DNA of 64,000 nucleotides, from positions 4,353,001 to 4,417,000 of the forward strand of contig NZ_CP154630.1 of assembly GCF_039555535.1 (NCBI RefSeq). The letters are read 5' to 3'. The notes under the pieces were generated by a model. It ran no database searches and was not told where the DNA came from. It saw nothing but the letters and a program-made list of their open reading frames with translations. The DNA comes from Stenotrophomonas maltophilia (GTDB lineage: Bacteria; Pseudomonadota; Gammaproteobacteria; Xanthomonadales; Xanthomonadaceae). Every line of letters starts with the position of its first letter. Position 1 is the first letter of the stretch. The position numbers were made by a program, and so were the translations under genes. Below are positions 27,250 to 37,424 of the stretch, one piece after another.

Positions 27250-28974
27250 TCAGCTGCCCGACAGCATCCGGCGGATCTTGCGGCCGATGCGGGTCAGGAA
27301 CGAATCGCCGGTATCAGCGGCCGTGCGCACCGGCTTGGCCACCACCTGCACCGGGGTGACCGGGCTGGCGCTGTTGCCGGTATTGGCCTGCACGCCCTCG
27401 GCACCCTCGACCGGACGGCCGTGGCGACGACGACGGCGCTTGCGCGGCTTGTGCTCGCCGTCCACCGCACCTTCCGGTGCGCCTTCGGCACGCGGCGGGC
27501 GCGGCGGACGCGGAGCCTGGGCGGTGGCGCCATCGGCACCGGCGGCCGGCGCGGCAGCGCCCTGCTCGCCTTCCACGCGTGGCTTGCGCGGGCCACGCGA
27601 ACGGCGTTCGCCGCTGCGCTCACCGTCACGGCCACCACGGCCACCACCGCCGCCGGAACGGCCGCCACTGCGGCCACCGCCTCGACGCTCTTCCTCGGCG
27701 GCGCGGGCTTCGCGCGCTTCGCGGAAGATCTGGCCGACGCTTTCGTTGTCCTCGCCTTCCTCGCCTGCCGCCGGGGCCGGGCGTTCCGGGCGCGGCAGCG
27801 GCGTCAGCAGTTCCTTGGTGACCGGCTCGGACGGAATCTTCTGCTCGATGTAGGCCTCGATGTCCGGCAGGCCCATGGCGTAGCGCTCGCAGGCGAAGCT
27901 GATCGCGTCGCCCTCTTCCCCCAGGCGCGCGGTGCGGCCGATGCGGTGCACGTAGTCTTCGGCATCGAACGGCAGGTCGTAGTTGTAGACGTACTTGATG
28001 CCGTCGATGTGCAGGCCGCGGGCGGCCACGTCGGTGGCCACGAGGATTTCCAGCTGGCCCTTCTGGAAGCGGTTGAGCAGGCTCTCACGCTTCTTCTGCG
28101 GCACGTCGCCGGACAGCACGCCCACGCGGTAACCGGCCTTTTCCAGCGAACGCGCCACGCGCTCGACGAACACCTTGGTGTTGACGAAGACCATGGTGCG
28201 CGCGCCTTCGCTGCGCGACAGCAGGCCGAGCAGCAGCGGGATCTTCTCGTCGTCGGCCGGGAAGTAGATGCGCTGGCGCACGCGGGCGGCGGTGATGGTC
28301 TCGGCTTCGACCACCAGCTTCTGCGGCTCGTTCATGTGCTCGTAGGCCAGCTCCAGCACGCGATGGCTGAGGGTGGCACTGAACAGCAGGGTCTGGCGGG
28401 TGGTGCGCTCGGGCATGCGGCGCAGCAGGAAGCGGATGTCCTTGATGAAGCCCAGGTCGAACATGCGGTCGGCTTCGTCCAGCACGCAGATCTCGCAGGC
28501 GTGCAGCGAGACCACCTTGTGCTGCTTGACGTAGTCGATCAGGCGGCCCGGGGTGGCGATGATCACGTCCACGCCCTGCTGCAGCAGTTCGCGCTGCTTG
28601 TCGTAATCCACGCCGCCGTAGACCAGGGCGAAGCGCAGGCCCAGGTCGGAACCGAACTTCACCGCATCCTTGTGGATCTGGATGGCCAGTTCGCGGGTCG
28701 GGGCGAGGATCAGCGCGCGCGGATCTTCCGGCTTGCGGTCGGCCAGCGCCGGACGCGTCAGCAGGCGGTTCACGACAGCGACCAGGAAGGCCAGGGTCTT
28801 GCCGGTGCCGGTCTGGGCCTGGCCGGCAACATCACCGCCGGGCAGCGCGACCGGCAGGGTCAGCGCCTGGATCGGGGTGCAGCGGGTGAATCCGGCTCCT
28901 TCAAGACCGGCCTGCAGGGCCGGATGCAGCTCGAAGGAGGAAAAGGTCAAATCGGTCAGCGGTTTGTCGCTCAT
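27250..28974 (-). CDS. rhlB: DEAD-box RNA helicase RhlB with long disordered tail
   Basis: The 574-residue helicase unwinds structured RNA for the degradosome. Motifs are complete: AQTGTGKT (53-60), APTRELA, TPGR, DEAD (166-169), SAT and HRIGRTAR. E. coli RhlB has about 421 residues; here residues from about 430 on form a Gly/Arg-rich then Pro/Ala/Lys-rich low-complexity tail ([43 protein letters not shown]). The end ([18 protein letters not shown]) is a basic helix. The gene is divergent from trxA, in the usual rhlB-trxA-rho arrangement of this group. Confidence 0.95.
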   Translation of the reverse strand: MSDKPLTDLTFSSFELHPALQAGLEGAGFTRCTPIQALTLPVALPGGDVAGQAQTGTGKTLAFLVAVVNRLLTRPALADRKPEDPRALILAPTRELAIQIHKDAVKFGSDLGLRFALVYGGVDYDKQRELLQQGVDVIIATPGRLIDYVKQHKVVSLHACEICVLDEADRMFDLGFIKDIRFLLRRMPERTTRQTLLFSATLSHRVLELAYEHMNEPQKLVVEAETITAARVRQRIYFPADDEKIPLLLGLLSRSEGARTMVFVNTKVFVERVARSLEKAGYRVGVLSGDVPQKKRESLLNRFQKGQLEILVATDVAARGLHIDGIKYVYNYDLPFDAEDYVHRIGRTARLGEEGDAISFACERYAMGLPDIEAYIEQKIPSEPVTKELLTPLPRPERPAPAAGEEGEDNESVGQIFREAREARAAEEERRGGGRSGGRSGGGGGRGGRDGERSGERRSRGPRKPRVEGEQGAAAPAAGADGATAQAPRPPRPPRAEGAPEGAVDGEHKPRKRRRRRHGRPVEGAEGVQANTGNSASPVTPVQVVAKPVRTAADTGDSFLTRIGRKIRRMLSGS

Positions 28975-29485
28975 GAGTCCGTCTTGGTATGGCCGCCGGC
29001 CCGTGGGGCGGCTGGCACTTCATCGTCTAGGGGCACCGTCGCAAACTGCGGCCCCTGCGGCGGGTTGGCAGGCTGGGACCGCTCGGTCCGAACGCCGCAC
29101 AATGGCCCAGTTTAACGCACTCGGGCCGGCAAACCGGAATGCCCTGTCTCACGAACCGAAGAGACGACCAGTCTTCATCCAGCCACACCGGACTTGAACG
29201 ACCTGGCCGGGCCCGCTGGTGTCGCCCGCTGCCACCCCCATCTTCGGGAAGACAGTGAAATCCGACACATACCGAGCTTCGAAGCGATCACGATACGCTG
29301 GGTTCCAGCCGGCGCCTGTCCCCGCCCTGCGATAGGGGTACACTGCCGGCCGTGAGCGTCCAGGCATCCCGCCGCACGCACCGCGGCAGTGCGCCGCGAG
29401 GCAACGACGAGGGTCGCGCCACCGGGCATGGCCCAGTTCACCCACCTCCGGCATGGCCGGGTGCAATCCAAGACGAGAAACCAAG
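28975..29485. other. Intergenic region between divergent rhlB and trxA
   Basis: 511 bp with no convincing gene; weak short open frames on both strands lack ribosome binding sites. Promoters for rhlB (leftward) and trxA (rightward) must be here. A possible -10 (TACACT at 29339-29344) lies before trxA but without a good -35. No repeat of the SMAG type was seen. Confidence 0.5.
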
Positions 29486-29815
29486 ATGAGCGACAAGGTT
29501 GTACATGTCGGCGACGCCGACTTTGATAGCGCAGTGCTGAATTCCAAGGAACCGGTGCTGGTCGATTTCTGGGCCGAATGGTGTGGCCCGTGCAAGATGA
29601 TCGCCCCGGCGCTGGACGAACTGGCCGATGCCTACCAGGGCCGTGCCAAGATCGCCAAGGTCAACGTCGACCACAACCGTGCGCTGGCCGCCAAGTACCA
29701 CGTGCGTTCGATCCCGTACCTGGTCGTGTTCAAGGACGGCGAGAAGGTCGGCGAGCAGATCGGTGCGGTGGGCAAGGCCCAGCTGGCCGGCCTGCTGGAC
29801 AAGGCCCTGGCCTGA
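29486..29815 (+). CDS. trxA: Thioredoxin
   Basis: The 109-residue redox protein has the active site WCGPC (Cys33, Cys36) in [20 protein letters not shown], and the cis-proline segment [13 protein letters not shown]. It reduces protein disulfides with electrons from thioredoxin reductase. The start at 29486 ([10 protein letters not shown]) was chosen over an upstream in-frame ATG because it gives the normal length. It sits between rhlB and rho, as in E. coli and Xanthomonas. Confidence 0.97.
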   Translation: MSDKVVHVGDADFDSAVLNSKEPVLVDFWAEWCGPCKMIAPALDELADAYQGRAKIAKVNVDHNRALAAKYHVRSIPYLVVFKDGEKVGEQIGAVGKAQLAGLLDKALA

Positions 29816-29827
29816 TCCTGCTGTTCC

Positions 29828-29854
29828 CCGGCAGCCGCCGACCGCGGCTGCCGG
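29828..29854 (+). terminator. GC-rich hairpin after trxA
   Basis: Perfect stem CCGGCAGCCG / CGGCTGCCGG with a 7-base loop, 13 bp after the trxA stop. There is no T run, so it may be a Rho-dependent pause or a 3-prime stabilising hairpin rather than a classic terminator. Confidence 0.45.
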
Positions 29855-30043
29855 CGGGCGCACCGCGCCCATGATGAATGCTGTTCCCGGCAGCCCTTGC
29901 ATGGCGCCGCAGGCCGATGATAGTGTCGGCATATCCGGCCGCGTTCGCGTGCCGCACCCTCTGGACGCAGTTTCTTCCAGACCCATTCCCAACGTTCGCC
30001 GCCCCAGCCGGGCGCTCGCACCTTCAAGCGAGGAATAACGCTC

Positions 30044-31789
30044 TTGTCCGATAACACTTCCGAAACCGGCAGCGCTGATGCGCCCGCCGAAAAGCGCGTG
30101 CGCAAGCCCCGCGTGAGCAAGGCCGCCGCCCCGGCAGCCGCCGAAACCAGCGCCGCTCCGGCGCAGCCGACCCTGCCGCTGGCCGCCGCGCCCGAGGCAC
30201 CGGCCCCCGCCTCCGCACCGAGCGCACCCGCCGCCGAGGCTCCTGCCAGCAGTGGCGGTGGCGAAGGCGGTGAGGGTCGCGAATCCGGCCAGCCGCGGCA
30301 GCAGAACCACCAGGGGGGTGGCCAGAACCAGGGCCAGAACCCGTACAACCAGAACGGCCAGCAGGGCCAGGGGCAAGGCCAGGGCAACCGCCGTGACCGT
30401 TTCCGCAACCGCCGCGACCGTGACCGCAACAACAACCGCTTCCGCGACGACGGCCTGCCCAACGACGGCGGCGAGCAGCAGCCCTTCGTGCCGCGCCCGC
30501 ATGCGAACGTGCCGGAAGGCTTCCCGGTTTATTCGCTGAGCGACCTCAAGCGCATGCCGGCACAGAAGCTGCTGGAAATCGCCGAGCAGCTGCAGATCTC
30601 CGAAGGCGTGGCCCGCGCCCGCAAGCAGGACGTGATCTTCGCCCTGCTGAAGGTGCTGACCCGCCATGGTGACGGCGTCGCCGCCGACGGCGTGCTGGAA
30701 ATCCTGCCGGACGGCTTCGGCTTCCTGCGCGCGGCCGAAGCCAGCTACCTGGCCGGCCCGGACGATACCTACATCTCGCCCAGCCAGATCCGCCGCTTCA
30801 ACCTGCGCACCGGCGACCACATCTCTGGCCGCATCCGCTTCCCGAAGGACGGCGAGCGCTACTTCGCGCTGAACATCGTCGACACCATCAACGGCGAGCC
30901 GATCGAAGCGTCGAAGAACAAGGTGCTGTTCGAGAACCTGACCGCACTGTTCCCGCGCCGCCGCTTCACCCTGGAGCGTGGCAACGGTTCGTCGGAAGAC
31001 ATCACCGGCCGCATCCTCGACCTGATGGCACCGCAGGGCAAGGGCCAGCGCTCGCTCATCGTGTCCCAGCCGAAGGCGGGCAAGACGATGATGATGCAGC
31101 AGGTCGCCACCGCCATCACCACCAACCATCCGGACGTGCACCTGATCGTGCTGCTGATCGACGAGCGCCCGGAAGAAGTGACCGAAATGCAGCGCACCGT
31201 GCGCGGCGAGGTCATCAGCTCGACCTTCGACGAGCCGGCCGCGCGCCACGTGCAGGTGGCCGAAATGGTCATCGAGCGTGCCAAGCGCCTGGTCGAGCAC
31301 AAGAAGGACGTGGTGATCCTGCTGGACTCGATCACCCGCCTGGCCCGCGCCTACAACAACGTGGTGCCGAGCTCGGGCAAGGTGCTGACCGGTGGTGTGG
31401 ACGCCAACGCCCTGCACCGCCCGAAGCGCTTCTTCGGTGCCGCGCGCAACGTGGAAGAAGGCGGCAGCCTGACCATCATCGCCACCGCGCTGGTCGACAC
31501 CGGCTCGAAGATGGACGAAGTGATCTACGAAGAGTTCAAGGGCACCGGCAACAGCGAAGTGCACCTGAGCCGTCGTATCGCTGAAAAGCGTGTGTTCCCG
31601 GCCATCGACATCAACCGTTCGGGCACCCGCCGCGAAGACCTGCTGATCGAACCGGAACTGCTGCAGAAGATCTGGATCCTGCGCAAGCTGCTGCATCCGA
31701 TGGATGAAATGGCCGCGATGGAATTCCTGCTCGACAAGATGAAGAACACCAAGTCCAACGACGAGTTCTTCGGTTCGATGAAGCGCTGA
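30044..31789 (+). CDS. rho: Transcription termination factor Rho with disordered N-terminal extension
   Basis: The 581-residue RNA-dependent ATPase ends transcription of untranslated RNA. The start is a TTG preceded by GCGAGGAA. The Rho core begins near residue 155 ([20 protein letters not shown]), with RNA-binding DGFGFLR (223-229) and Walker A QPKAGKT (342-348). Residues 1-154 are an extra region absent from E. coli Rho (419 residues): Ala/Pro-rich first, then Gln/Gly/Asn-rich ([20 protein letters not shown]) and Arg/Asp/Asn-rich ([20 protein letters not shown]). Such disordered regions can drive condensation or RNA binding in other bacteria. It has a strong terminator at its end. Confidence 0.97.
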   Translation: MSDNTSETGSADAPAEKRVRKPRVSKAAAPAAAETSAAPAQPTLPLAAAPEAPAPASAPSAPAAEAPASSGGGEGGEGRESGQPRQQNHQGGGQNQGQNPYNQNGQQGQGQGQGNRRDRFRNRRDRDRNNNRFRDDGLPNDGGEQQPFVPRPHANVPEGFPVYSLSDLKRMPAQKLLEIAEQLQISEGVARARKQDVIFALLKVLTRHGDGVAADGVLEILPDGFGFLRAAEASYLAGPDDTYISPSQIRRFNLRTGDHISGRIRFPKDGERYFALNIVDTINGEPIEASKNKVLFENLTALFPRRRFTLERGNGSSEDITGRILDLMAPQGKGQRSLIVSQPKAGKTMMMQQVATAITTNHPDVHLIVLLIDERPEEVTEMQRTVRGEVISSTFDEPAARHVQVAEMVIERAKRLVEHKKDVVILLDSITRLARAYNNVVPSSGKVLTGGVDANALHRPKRFFGAARNVEEGGSLTIIATALVDTGSKMDEVIYEEFKGTGNSEVHLSRRIAEKRVFPAIDINRSGTRREDLLIEPELLQKIWILRKLLHPMDEMAAMEFLLDKMKNTKSNDEFFGSMKR

Positions 31790-31811
31790 TCCACGGCATT
31801 GCATCGAAAAG

Positions 31812-31843
31812 AACCTGCCGCTCGCTGCGGCAGGTTTTTTTTT
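31812..31843 (+). terminator. Rho-independent terminator after rho
   Basis: Stem AACCTGCCG / CGGCAGGTT with loop CTCGCTG followed by nine T residues (31835-31843), 23 bp past the rho stop. Confidence 0.92.
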
Positions 31844-31998
31844 GCCTGCAGGGCGACCCACTTCACTTCACCGCCGCCCGGTTTTGGCGATAATCCGCCC
31901 GATGCCCTGCCCGGCCCCGAGGGCCTGGCCACCGATTCCCGCTGTCGCCCCTTCCGGAGAACCGGTCGGGTCCAGCCTCCTGCCGGATCCGTCGACGC

Positions 31999-33573
31999 AT
32001 GCGAACGCTGTCTCCCCGCCTCAACCTGGGCAAGCTGATCCTCGCCCTGGCCCTGCTCAGTGCCATCATCGCGCTGGCCAACACCCTGCTGGCCAGCTAC
32101 CGGGTGCAGCGCGACCAGCTGGTCGGCAATACCTTGGAAGCCAACCGCGTCTACGCCACCAAGCTGGCCGAGACCACCCAGAACTTCCTGCTGGCTGCCC
32201 AGCAGGAACTGGCCTACGCCGCCACCCGGCTCGGCCAGGGCAATCTCGATCCGGCGCAGGCCCAGGACGAAGCCAGCCGCCTGCAGCTGCAGACCAACAG
32301 CTTCAACTCTTCGCTGGTGGTGGATGCCGACGGCCTGGTGATCGCCACCTCGCCGCAGACCCTGCAGCTGCAGGGCGAAGTGCTGCACAGCGTCGGCAAC
32401 AACGCCGCACTGGCCGCGCGCCAGCCGATGATCAGCGACCCGTACCAGTCGGCCACCGGCAAGCTGCTGGTTTCGCTGTCACACCCGATCTTCGACCGCC
32501 AGGGCCGCTATCGCGGCTACGTCAGCGGCACCCTGTACCTGCGCCAGCGCAGCGCGCTGCACACGCTTCTGGGCAAGCACTACTACCGTGATGGTTCCTA
32601 CCTGTACGTGGTCGACCGTCATGGTCGCCTGCTGTACCACGCCGATGGCAAACGGGTGGGCGACTACGTGGTCGGCAACCCCGCGGTGAAGGCCGTGGTG
32701 CGTGGCGAGCGCGGCGCGCAGCAGGTGCGTAACAACCTGGGCGTGTCGATGCTGGCCGGCTACGCGCCGGTGGCGGCCACCGGCTGGGGCATCATCGCCC
32801 AGCGCCCGACCGAGGCCACGCTGCAGCCGCTGTCGCGGTTGATGACCGCAGTGATCTGGAACGCGATTCCGCTGGGCCTGCTGTCGCTGCTGATCACCTG
32901 GTGGTTCGCCCGTCGCATCTCGATGCCGCTGTGGCAGCTCGCACGCAACGTGCAGGGTGGCGAAGACACCGGCAACGCGATCAACCACGTCAGCGGCATC
33001 CGCGCGTGGTACTTCGAGGTCGCCCAGCTGAAGCAGGCGGTACTGCACAGCTTCAATGCGCTGCAGGACCGCATCGGCACGCTCAACCGCGCCAGCCGCA
33101 CCGATCCACTGACCGGCCTGCTCAACCGCCGTGGCCTGCAGCAGGCGCTGGATGCCCTGCAGGTACAGGGCATCCCGTTCGCGATCCTGGCACTGGACAT
33201 CGATCGCTTCAAATCGATCAATGACAACCACGGCCATGATGTCGGCGACGCCGCCATCGTCCATATCGCCGACCAGATGCGCCGCTACTCGCGCGACAGC
33301 GACATCCTCTGCCGCGCCGGTGGCGAGGAGTTCCTGCTGCTGTTGCCGGGCATCAGCGCCGAGTCAGCGCGACAGGCTGGCGAGCGTCTTCGCCAGCACA
33401 TTGCCGACCATCCGTTTGAGCCGGTCGGCACCATCACCGTCTCGCTGGGCGTGGCCCATTTCCCAAGCTTCCACATCGACGCCGAGCAGGCGCTGCGACT
33501 GGCCGACAAGGCGCTGTACCTGGCCAAGGAACAGGGCCGCAACCGGGTGGTGGTCTACCCCTACGCCGATTGA
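31999..33573 (+). CDS. Membrane-bound diguanylate cyclase with periplasmic Cache sensor
   Basis: The 524-residue protein makes the second messenger cyclic di-GMP. An N-terminal transmembrane helix (ILALALLSAIIALANTLLAS) and a second one near residues 285-305 bracket a periplasmic dCache-like sensor (SLVVDADGLVIATSPQ, SHPIFDRQGRYRGYVSG, GYAPVAATGWGIIAQRP). A short HAMP-like linker leads to the GGDEF domain, with active-site GGEEF at 441-445. The inhibitory site RDSD (432-435) is present, so product feedback is expected. It is monocistronic; the ligand of the sensor is unknown. Confidence 0.92.
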   Translation: MRTLSPRLNLGKLILALALLSAIIALANTLLASYRVQRDQLVGNTLEANRVYATKLAETTQNFLLAAQQELAYAATRLGQGNLDPAQAQDEASRLQLQTNSFNSSLVVDADGLVIATSPQTLQLQGEVLHSVGNNAALAARQPMISDPYQSATGKLLVSLSHPIFDRQGRYRGYVSGTLYLRQRSALHTLLGKHYYRDGSYLYVVDRHGRLLYHADGKRVGDYVVGNPAVKAVVRGERGAQQVRNNLGVSMLAGYAPVAATGWGIIAQRPTEATLQPLSRLMTAVIWNAIPLGLLSLLITWWFARRISMPLWQLARNVQGGEDTGNAINHVSGIRAWYFEVAQLKQAVLHSFNALQDRIGTLNRASRTDPLTGLLNRRGLQQALDALQVQGIPFAILALDIDRFKSINDNHGHDVGDAAIVHIADQMRRYSRDSDILCRAGGEEFLLLLPGISAESARQAGERLRQHIADHPFEPVGTITVSLGVAHFPSFHIDAEQALRLADKALYLAKEQGRNRVVVYPYAD

Positions 33574-33607
33574 CGCGGAGCCGGCCTGGCCGGCTCCGCA
33601 GTGATCG

Positions 33608-34495
33608 TCAGCCCTGCTCCAGCGGCGTCAGCAGGCGCAGGCCGCGCTTGGCGCCGTCCACCATGTAGATGCCGCCCTCGGGCAGCAGGTCGCTGCCGGC
33701 CTGCTCGATCGCATCTGCCTTCCGCCACGGCACGGCCTGCCGCGGGCCCGGAATGAAGGCACGCCAGCGGCCATAGCGCTCCGCTCCATTGGGATCATCG
33801 TTCAGGCCGAAATTCACCGGTATGCGTACCGTCCAGCTGTCGCGGGTGCTGGCTTCGCCGGTAGTCGGTGGCTTGAACGTCCACTTGCGGGCACTGCTGA
33901 CGGCGGCCCTGGCCAGGATCTCGCGCATCTTGGCAAGGGCGCGCTCGCGTCCGACCACGGTCATGTTCACCTGCTCGGCGACGACATCGGCCACCGTGCC
34001 ATCACGCGCGATCCTGACCACCAGCAGCACTTCACCCTGCCCACCGCTCCGATAGACCTCTTCCGGATAGCGCGGGGGAGTCATGCGCCCTTGGGTCACC
34101 GAATCGGTGGCCTTCTCATCGTACTCGCTGAAATTGACGCTGGTCATGCTGACTTCGTAGCCACCATCGGCCATGGCCTTGCCGCGCAGGCGCACCCGCA
34201 ATGGCGCACGTGCCGCCACCGCCTTGCCATCGCGCAGGGTGGGTTCGAAGCGCCAGCCACCGATGGTGCCCTCCACGAAGGACGCGATGCTCGGAGACAG
34301 CATCGACTTCTGGTCCAGTACCAGTGAACTGACCGCGCCCTCGGGCGTGACCTCGATATGGCCAGAGAGCACCATGCTCATCTCCGCGGTGGCACGCACC
34401 GCGCGCGTGGTCTGTGCGCTGGCATCGCCAGCAAGCAGGGGAGCGCCGGCACCGACGGCCAACGCGAGAGCGAGGAACAGGGGGCGACGCATCAT
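33608..34495 (-). CDS. Secreted protein with TonB C-terminal-like domain
   Basis: The 295-residue product starts at the first of two adjacent ATGs (34495), with AAGGA seven bases upstream. It has a cleavable signal (MMRRPLFLALALAVGAGAPL, then LAGDASAQ). The middle carries a TonB-C-like segment (MTPPRYPEEVYRSGGQGEVL, then LVVRIARDGTVADVV). True TonB proteins keep an N-terminal membrane anchor and a Pro-rich spacer; here both are missing, so it is not an energy transducer of the usual kind. Probably periplasmic; function unknown. Confidence 0.7.
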   Translation of the reverse strand: MMRRPLFLALALAVGAGAPLLAGDASAQTTRAVRATAEMSMVLSGHIEVTPEGAVSSLVLDQKSMLSPSIASFVEGTIGGWRFEPTLRDGKAVAARAPLRVRLRGKAMADGGYEVSMTSVNFSEYDEKATDSVTQGRMTPPRYPEEVYRSGGQGEVLLVVRIARDGTVADVVAEQVNMTVVGRERALAKMREILARAAVSSARKWTFKPPTTGEASTRDSWTVRIPVNFGLNDDPNGAERYGRWRAFIPGPRQAVPWRKADAIEQAGSDLLPEGGIYMVDGAKRGLRLLTPLEQG

Positions 34496-34561
34496 TGCCG
34501 GATCCTTGGTGATGAGTGCCGAGCGTAGCGCAGTCTTCACATCCGGGACAGTCCGGCCTGG

Positions 34562-36292
34562 CTACGCCAACCGGTGCGCGCCAGCATAGGGCGGTGTATC
34601 CGGATAGTCACCGCGGGCGAAGCGCTCCTGCAGGCCCTGCCACCACGCCGGATCGAACAGATGCCGGTAGTGCTCGCGGACCGCGGCCAGTTCACCCGCC
34701 GGCAGGCCCATGAACGGGCCGAAGCGTTCGGGGAACACATCGCGCGGCCCCACATGGAACCAGGGTTCGTCAGCCAGTGCTTCCTCCGGTGTGCGCGGCT
34801 GTGGCCAGGCGCGGAACACGCAGTCGCTGACCAGGCACAGTTCGTCGTAGTCGTAGAACACGGCCCGGCCGTGCCGCGACACACCGAAGTTCTTCGGCAG
34901 CATGTCACCGGGGAAGATGTTGTTGCGTGCCATGTCGGTGATCGCCTGCGCGTAGTCGAGCACCGCTGCACGTACCGCCTCCCCGCCCTGCTCGCGCAGG
35001 TACAGGTTCAATGGACGGAAACGGCGCTGCACGTAGCACAGTGCGATCTCCACCTCGTCGCCATCGACGCGCACGCTCTGTGCACACTGCTGCAGCAGTT
35101 CGTCCAGCAGTGCAGGAGCGAAGCGGTCGCGTGGGAAGCGCAGGTGGCGATAGGGCTGTGCGTCGAGCAGGCGGCCGACGCGATCGAGGTTGAACACCAG
35201 CGCGTACTTCTCTTCCACCTGCTGCCGCGACATCGCCTTGGGCCATGCGAAACGGTCGCGGATCAGCTTGAACACCAGCGGATAGCTGGGCATGGTGAAC
35301 ACCGCCATCACCATGCCCGGCGTGCCTTCGGCATGCACCAGCCGCTCCTGCGGATGCTCGTTGAAGTGGCGGAAGAAGGTGCGGTAGCGCTCGGTCTTGC
35401 CCTGCTTGGCACGGCCCAGCACGGTGTAGATCTCATCAATGGGCTTGCCCGGCAGCAGGCTGCGCAGGAACACTACGGCATCACCTACCGTGGCCAGGTT
35501 TGCCTGGAAGTAGCTGCGCGACACGCCGAACAGATGGGCGACGTCGCGGCGCCGGGTCAGTACCGCGTCGGCACGCAGTCCACGCTCATCGTTGACCAGC
35601 GCGATCACGCAGGGTGAGAAGCGGTGCTCGCCGAACACGCGGCCGACCAGATAGGCGCGGCGCTCGCGATAAAACACGGTGTCGAGCAGCTCGACGCTGC
35701 GCACGGGTGTATCGCCCCAGTGGGCCAGGTCGTCCTGCAGGCGCACGGCGATGGCCGCCGCGCAGCGCAGCTGGTGCGCATACGGAATGTCGAAGCGATA
35801 ATCGGCCAACGCGCGCTGCAGGGCCTCCACCGGCCGCGTCGGCGAAACCGCGTAGGTATGCCGCGCGACCGGATGGGTGATCGCATCGGACGGCTCGACA
35901 TCAAAGGCGATGAACTCCAACGCCGGATCCACGCCGCGGGTGGCGAACATGCGCCGCGACAACGTGTTGTAGAAGGTCTTGTACAACTCGGCGTCGATCA
36001 GTCCCAGCAGCAGCGCGCTGTACTGCGCGTGCACCTGCAGCCATAGCGCACGTTCGCCGATCGCCTCGCCGGCAAGGCGGCGCAGTGCATCCATCTGCTC
36101 GGCAATGCACAGGTCGTACAGCGCAATGCGCTCGACCGCATCCTGGCGGGCGCCGGCCCAGTCGCGCTGCTCGAAGCGCTGCCGCGCGCGGGCGGTCACG
36201 CCTGCGAATCGAGCGTGGTAATCCTCGAAGCCATCGCGGATGGCCACCGCGATGCGCGGTGCCAGCTCGGCAGCAATGTGAGGCTCGGACAT
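34562..36292 (-). CDS. aceK: Isocitrate dehydrogenase kinase/phosphatase
   Basis: The 576-residue bifunctional enzyme phosphorylates and dephosphorylates isocitrate dehydrogenase to divert carbon to the glyoxylate shunt. The length equals that of E. coli AceK (578). Recognisable segments are the kinase domain with [20 protein letters not shown] and [20 protein letters not shown], and a C-terminal [20 protein letters not shown]. The start at 36292 gives [20 protein letters not shown], as expected. It is not next to aceBA here. The isocitrate dehydrogenase nearby (40113) is the monomeric type, which AceK is not known to modify. Confidence 0.95.
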   Translation of the reverse strand: MSEPHIAAELAPRIAVAIRDGFEDYHARFAGVTARARQRFEQRDWAGARQDAVERIALYDLCIAEQMDALRRLAGEAIGERALWLQVHAQYSALLLGLIDAELYKTFYNTLSRRMFATRGVDPALEFIAFDVEPSDAITHPVARHTYAVSPTRPVEALQRALADYRFDIPYAHQLRCAAAIAVRLQDDLAHWGDTPVRSVELLDTVFYRERRAYLVGRVFGEHRFSPCVIALVNDERGLRADAVLTRRRDVAHLFGVSRSYFQANLATVGDAVVFLRSLLPGKPIDEIYTVLGRAKQGKTERYRTFFRHFNEHPQERLVHAEGTPGMVMAVFTMPSYPLVFKLIRDRFAWPKAMSRQQVEEKYALVFNLDRVGRLLDAQPYRHLRFPRDRFAPALLDELLQQCAQSVRVDGDEVEIALCYVQRRFRPLNLYLREQGGEAVRAAVLDYAQAITDMARNNIFPGDMLPKNFGVSRHGRAVFYDYDELCLVSDCVFRAWPQPRTPEEALADEPWFHVGPRDVFPERFGPFMGLPAGELAAVREHYRHLFDPAWWQGLQERFARGDYPDTPPYAGAHRLA

Positions 36293-36347
36293 GCAGGACT
36301 CACCCGGTAGGACCGGCTTCACCATACGCTGGCGTGGGGTGGCTTGT

Positions 36348-36422
36348 GTAGAGCCGGGCCCATGCCCGGCCCGGTTCACCGCAATCTGCCCGAAGCACAG
36401 CCGAGCGTCGGCCCGGCTCTGC
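36348..36422. repeat. SMAG REP copies upstream of aceK
   Basis: GTAGAGCCGGGCCCATGCCC begins a full copy at 36348-36372; a decayed inverted copy (CAGCCGAGCGTCGGCCCGGC) lies at about 36398-36422. The block is between divergent aceK and the KilA-N gene. Confidence 0.75.
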
Positions 36423-36524
36423 CGGGGCAGGCCCCTTGCGTCCCACGAAAACGCAACGATTCCTACAGACCCCGGTCCACCGCGTTGCCTACCCTTTCAG
36501 GCTCACAACGGCACGAGGTGACGC

Positions 36525-37271
36525 ATGCAGCAAATGACCCTGATCCCACGCATGGAGGAAGGCAACGTAATCCCGCAGCGGGTGCGAGACGGCTACATCA
36601 GCGCCACCGCGCTGTGCCAGTCCGTGAACAAGCGCTGGTCCGACTACCGGGCACTGAAATCGACGGAGGAGTTCCTGCAGGAGCTCACCCTCCAGACCGG
36701 GCTGGCCGAGCACGAACTCATCCACGTGGTCTCCGGCGGAATCCCGACCATGCAGGGCACCTGGATCCATCCCTATCTGGCCATCAACCTGGGCCAGTGG
36801 CTGTCCCGCAAGTTCGCGGTGAAGGTGGCGCAGTGGGTGGTGGAATGGCAGCAGGGTCGCGCCAACGCGGTGATGCCCGTGCATATCGAGCGCTACATGC
36901 AGAACCGGGCCAGGGTGCCGTACACCCACTTCTCGATGCTCAACGAGCTGACGTTGAACCTGATTGCACCGCTTGAACAGGCTGGCTACACCCTGCCGCA
37001 GGCGCTGGTGCCGGACATTTCCGAAGGGCGCCTGTTCTGCAAGTGGCTGAGGGACCAACGGGGTGTCGACACCGATGCACTGCCGACGTATGACCACACC
37101 TACCCGGATGGGCGCACGGTGCCGGCCAAGCTGTACCCCAACGAGTTCTACGAGGACTTCCGCCGCCACTTCAATGAAGTATGGCTCCCCGAGAAAGCAC
37201 CGGCGTACTTTGCAGCGCGCGACAGCAAGGCGCTTTCGTTCGTGGCCGCGCTGCTGCTTCCGGCGAAGTGA
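36525..37271 (+). CDS. KilA-N domain protein
   Basis: The 248-residue protein has an N-terminal KilA-N domain (about 15-110): VRDGYISATALCQSVNKRWS, DYRALKSTEEFLQEL and GTWIHPYLAINLGQWLS followed by FAVKVAQWVVEWQ. This DNA-binding domain is common in phage and large DNA virus regulators. The C-terminal part (FSMLNELTLNLIAPLEQAGY ... DQRGVDTDALPTYDHTYPDG) resembles phage antirepressor-like modules. No other phage gene is nearby, so it is an orphan, flanked on both sides by REP repeats. Confidence 0.8.
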   Translation: MQQMTLIPRMEEGNVIPQRVRDGYISATALCQSVNKRWSDYRALKSTEEFLQELTLQTGLAEHELIHVVSGGIPTMQGTWIHPYLAINLGQWLSRKFAVKVAQWVVEWQQGRANAVMPVHIERYMQNRARVPYTHFSMLNELTLNLIAPLEQAGYTLPQALVPDISEGRLFCKWLRDQRGVDTDALPTYDHTYPDGRTVPAKLYPNEFYEDFRRHFNEVWLPEKAPAYFAARDSKALSFVAALLLPAK

Positions 37272-37284
37272 CTGCGGCTGAAAG

Positions 37285-37411
37285 CAGCCGAGCATGGCTC
37301 GGCTCTACAGATGCGAAGCGCAGCCGAGCATGGCTCGGCTCTACAGATGCGACGCGCAGCCGAGCATGACGTTTCGCTCTCCTGTGGAGCCGAGCCCATG
37401 CTCGGCTCCAC
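37285..37411. repeat. Array of four SMAG REP copies
   Basis: Two identical copies of a 24-bp unit built on CAGCCGAGCATGGCTCGGCT lie at 37285-37308 and 37321-37344. A truncated one is at 37357-37371, and an inverted-type copy (GTGGAGCCGAGCCCATGCTC onward) at 37384-37411. This is the densest REP array in the window. Confidence 0.88.
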
Positions 37412-37424
37412 AGAAGCCGGCGCT

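Noticed and set aside
28975..29485. Structured RNA or tRNA between rhlB and trxA
   Set aside because: No cloverleaf, TPsiC-like sequence or strong stem was found by reading both strands; short open frames lack ribosome binding sites.
37285..37411. CRISPR array
   Set aside because: Repeats are palindromic REP units in both orientations with spacers of irregular length (about 12 bp), and no cas gene is near.
36300..37420. Prophage remnant around the KilA-N gene
   Set aside because: No integrase, terminase, capsid or attachment-site repeat is present. The flanking repeats are ordinary SMAG elements seen throughout the window.
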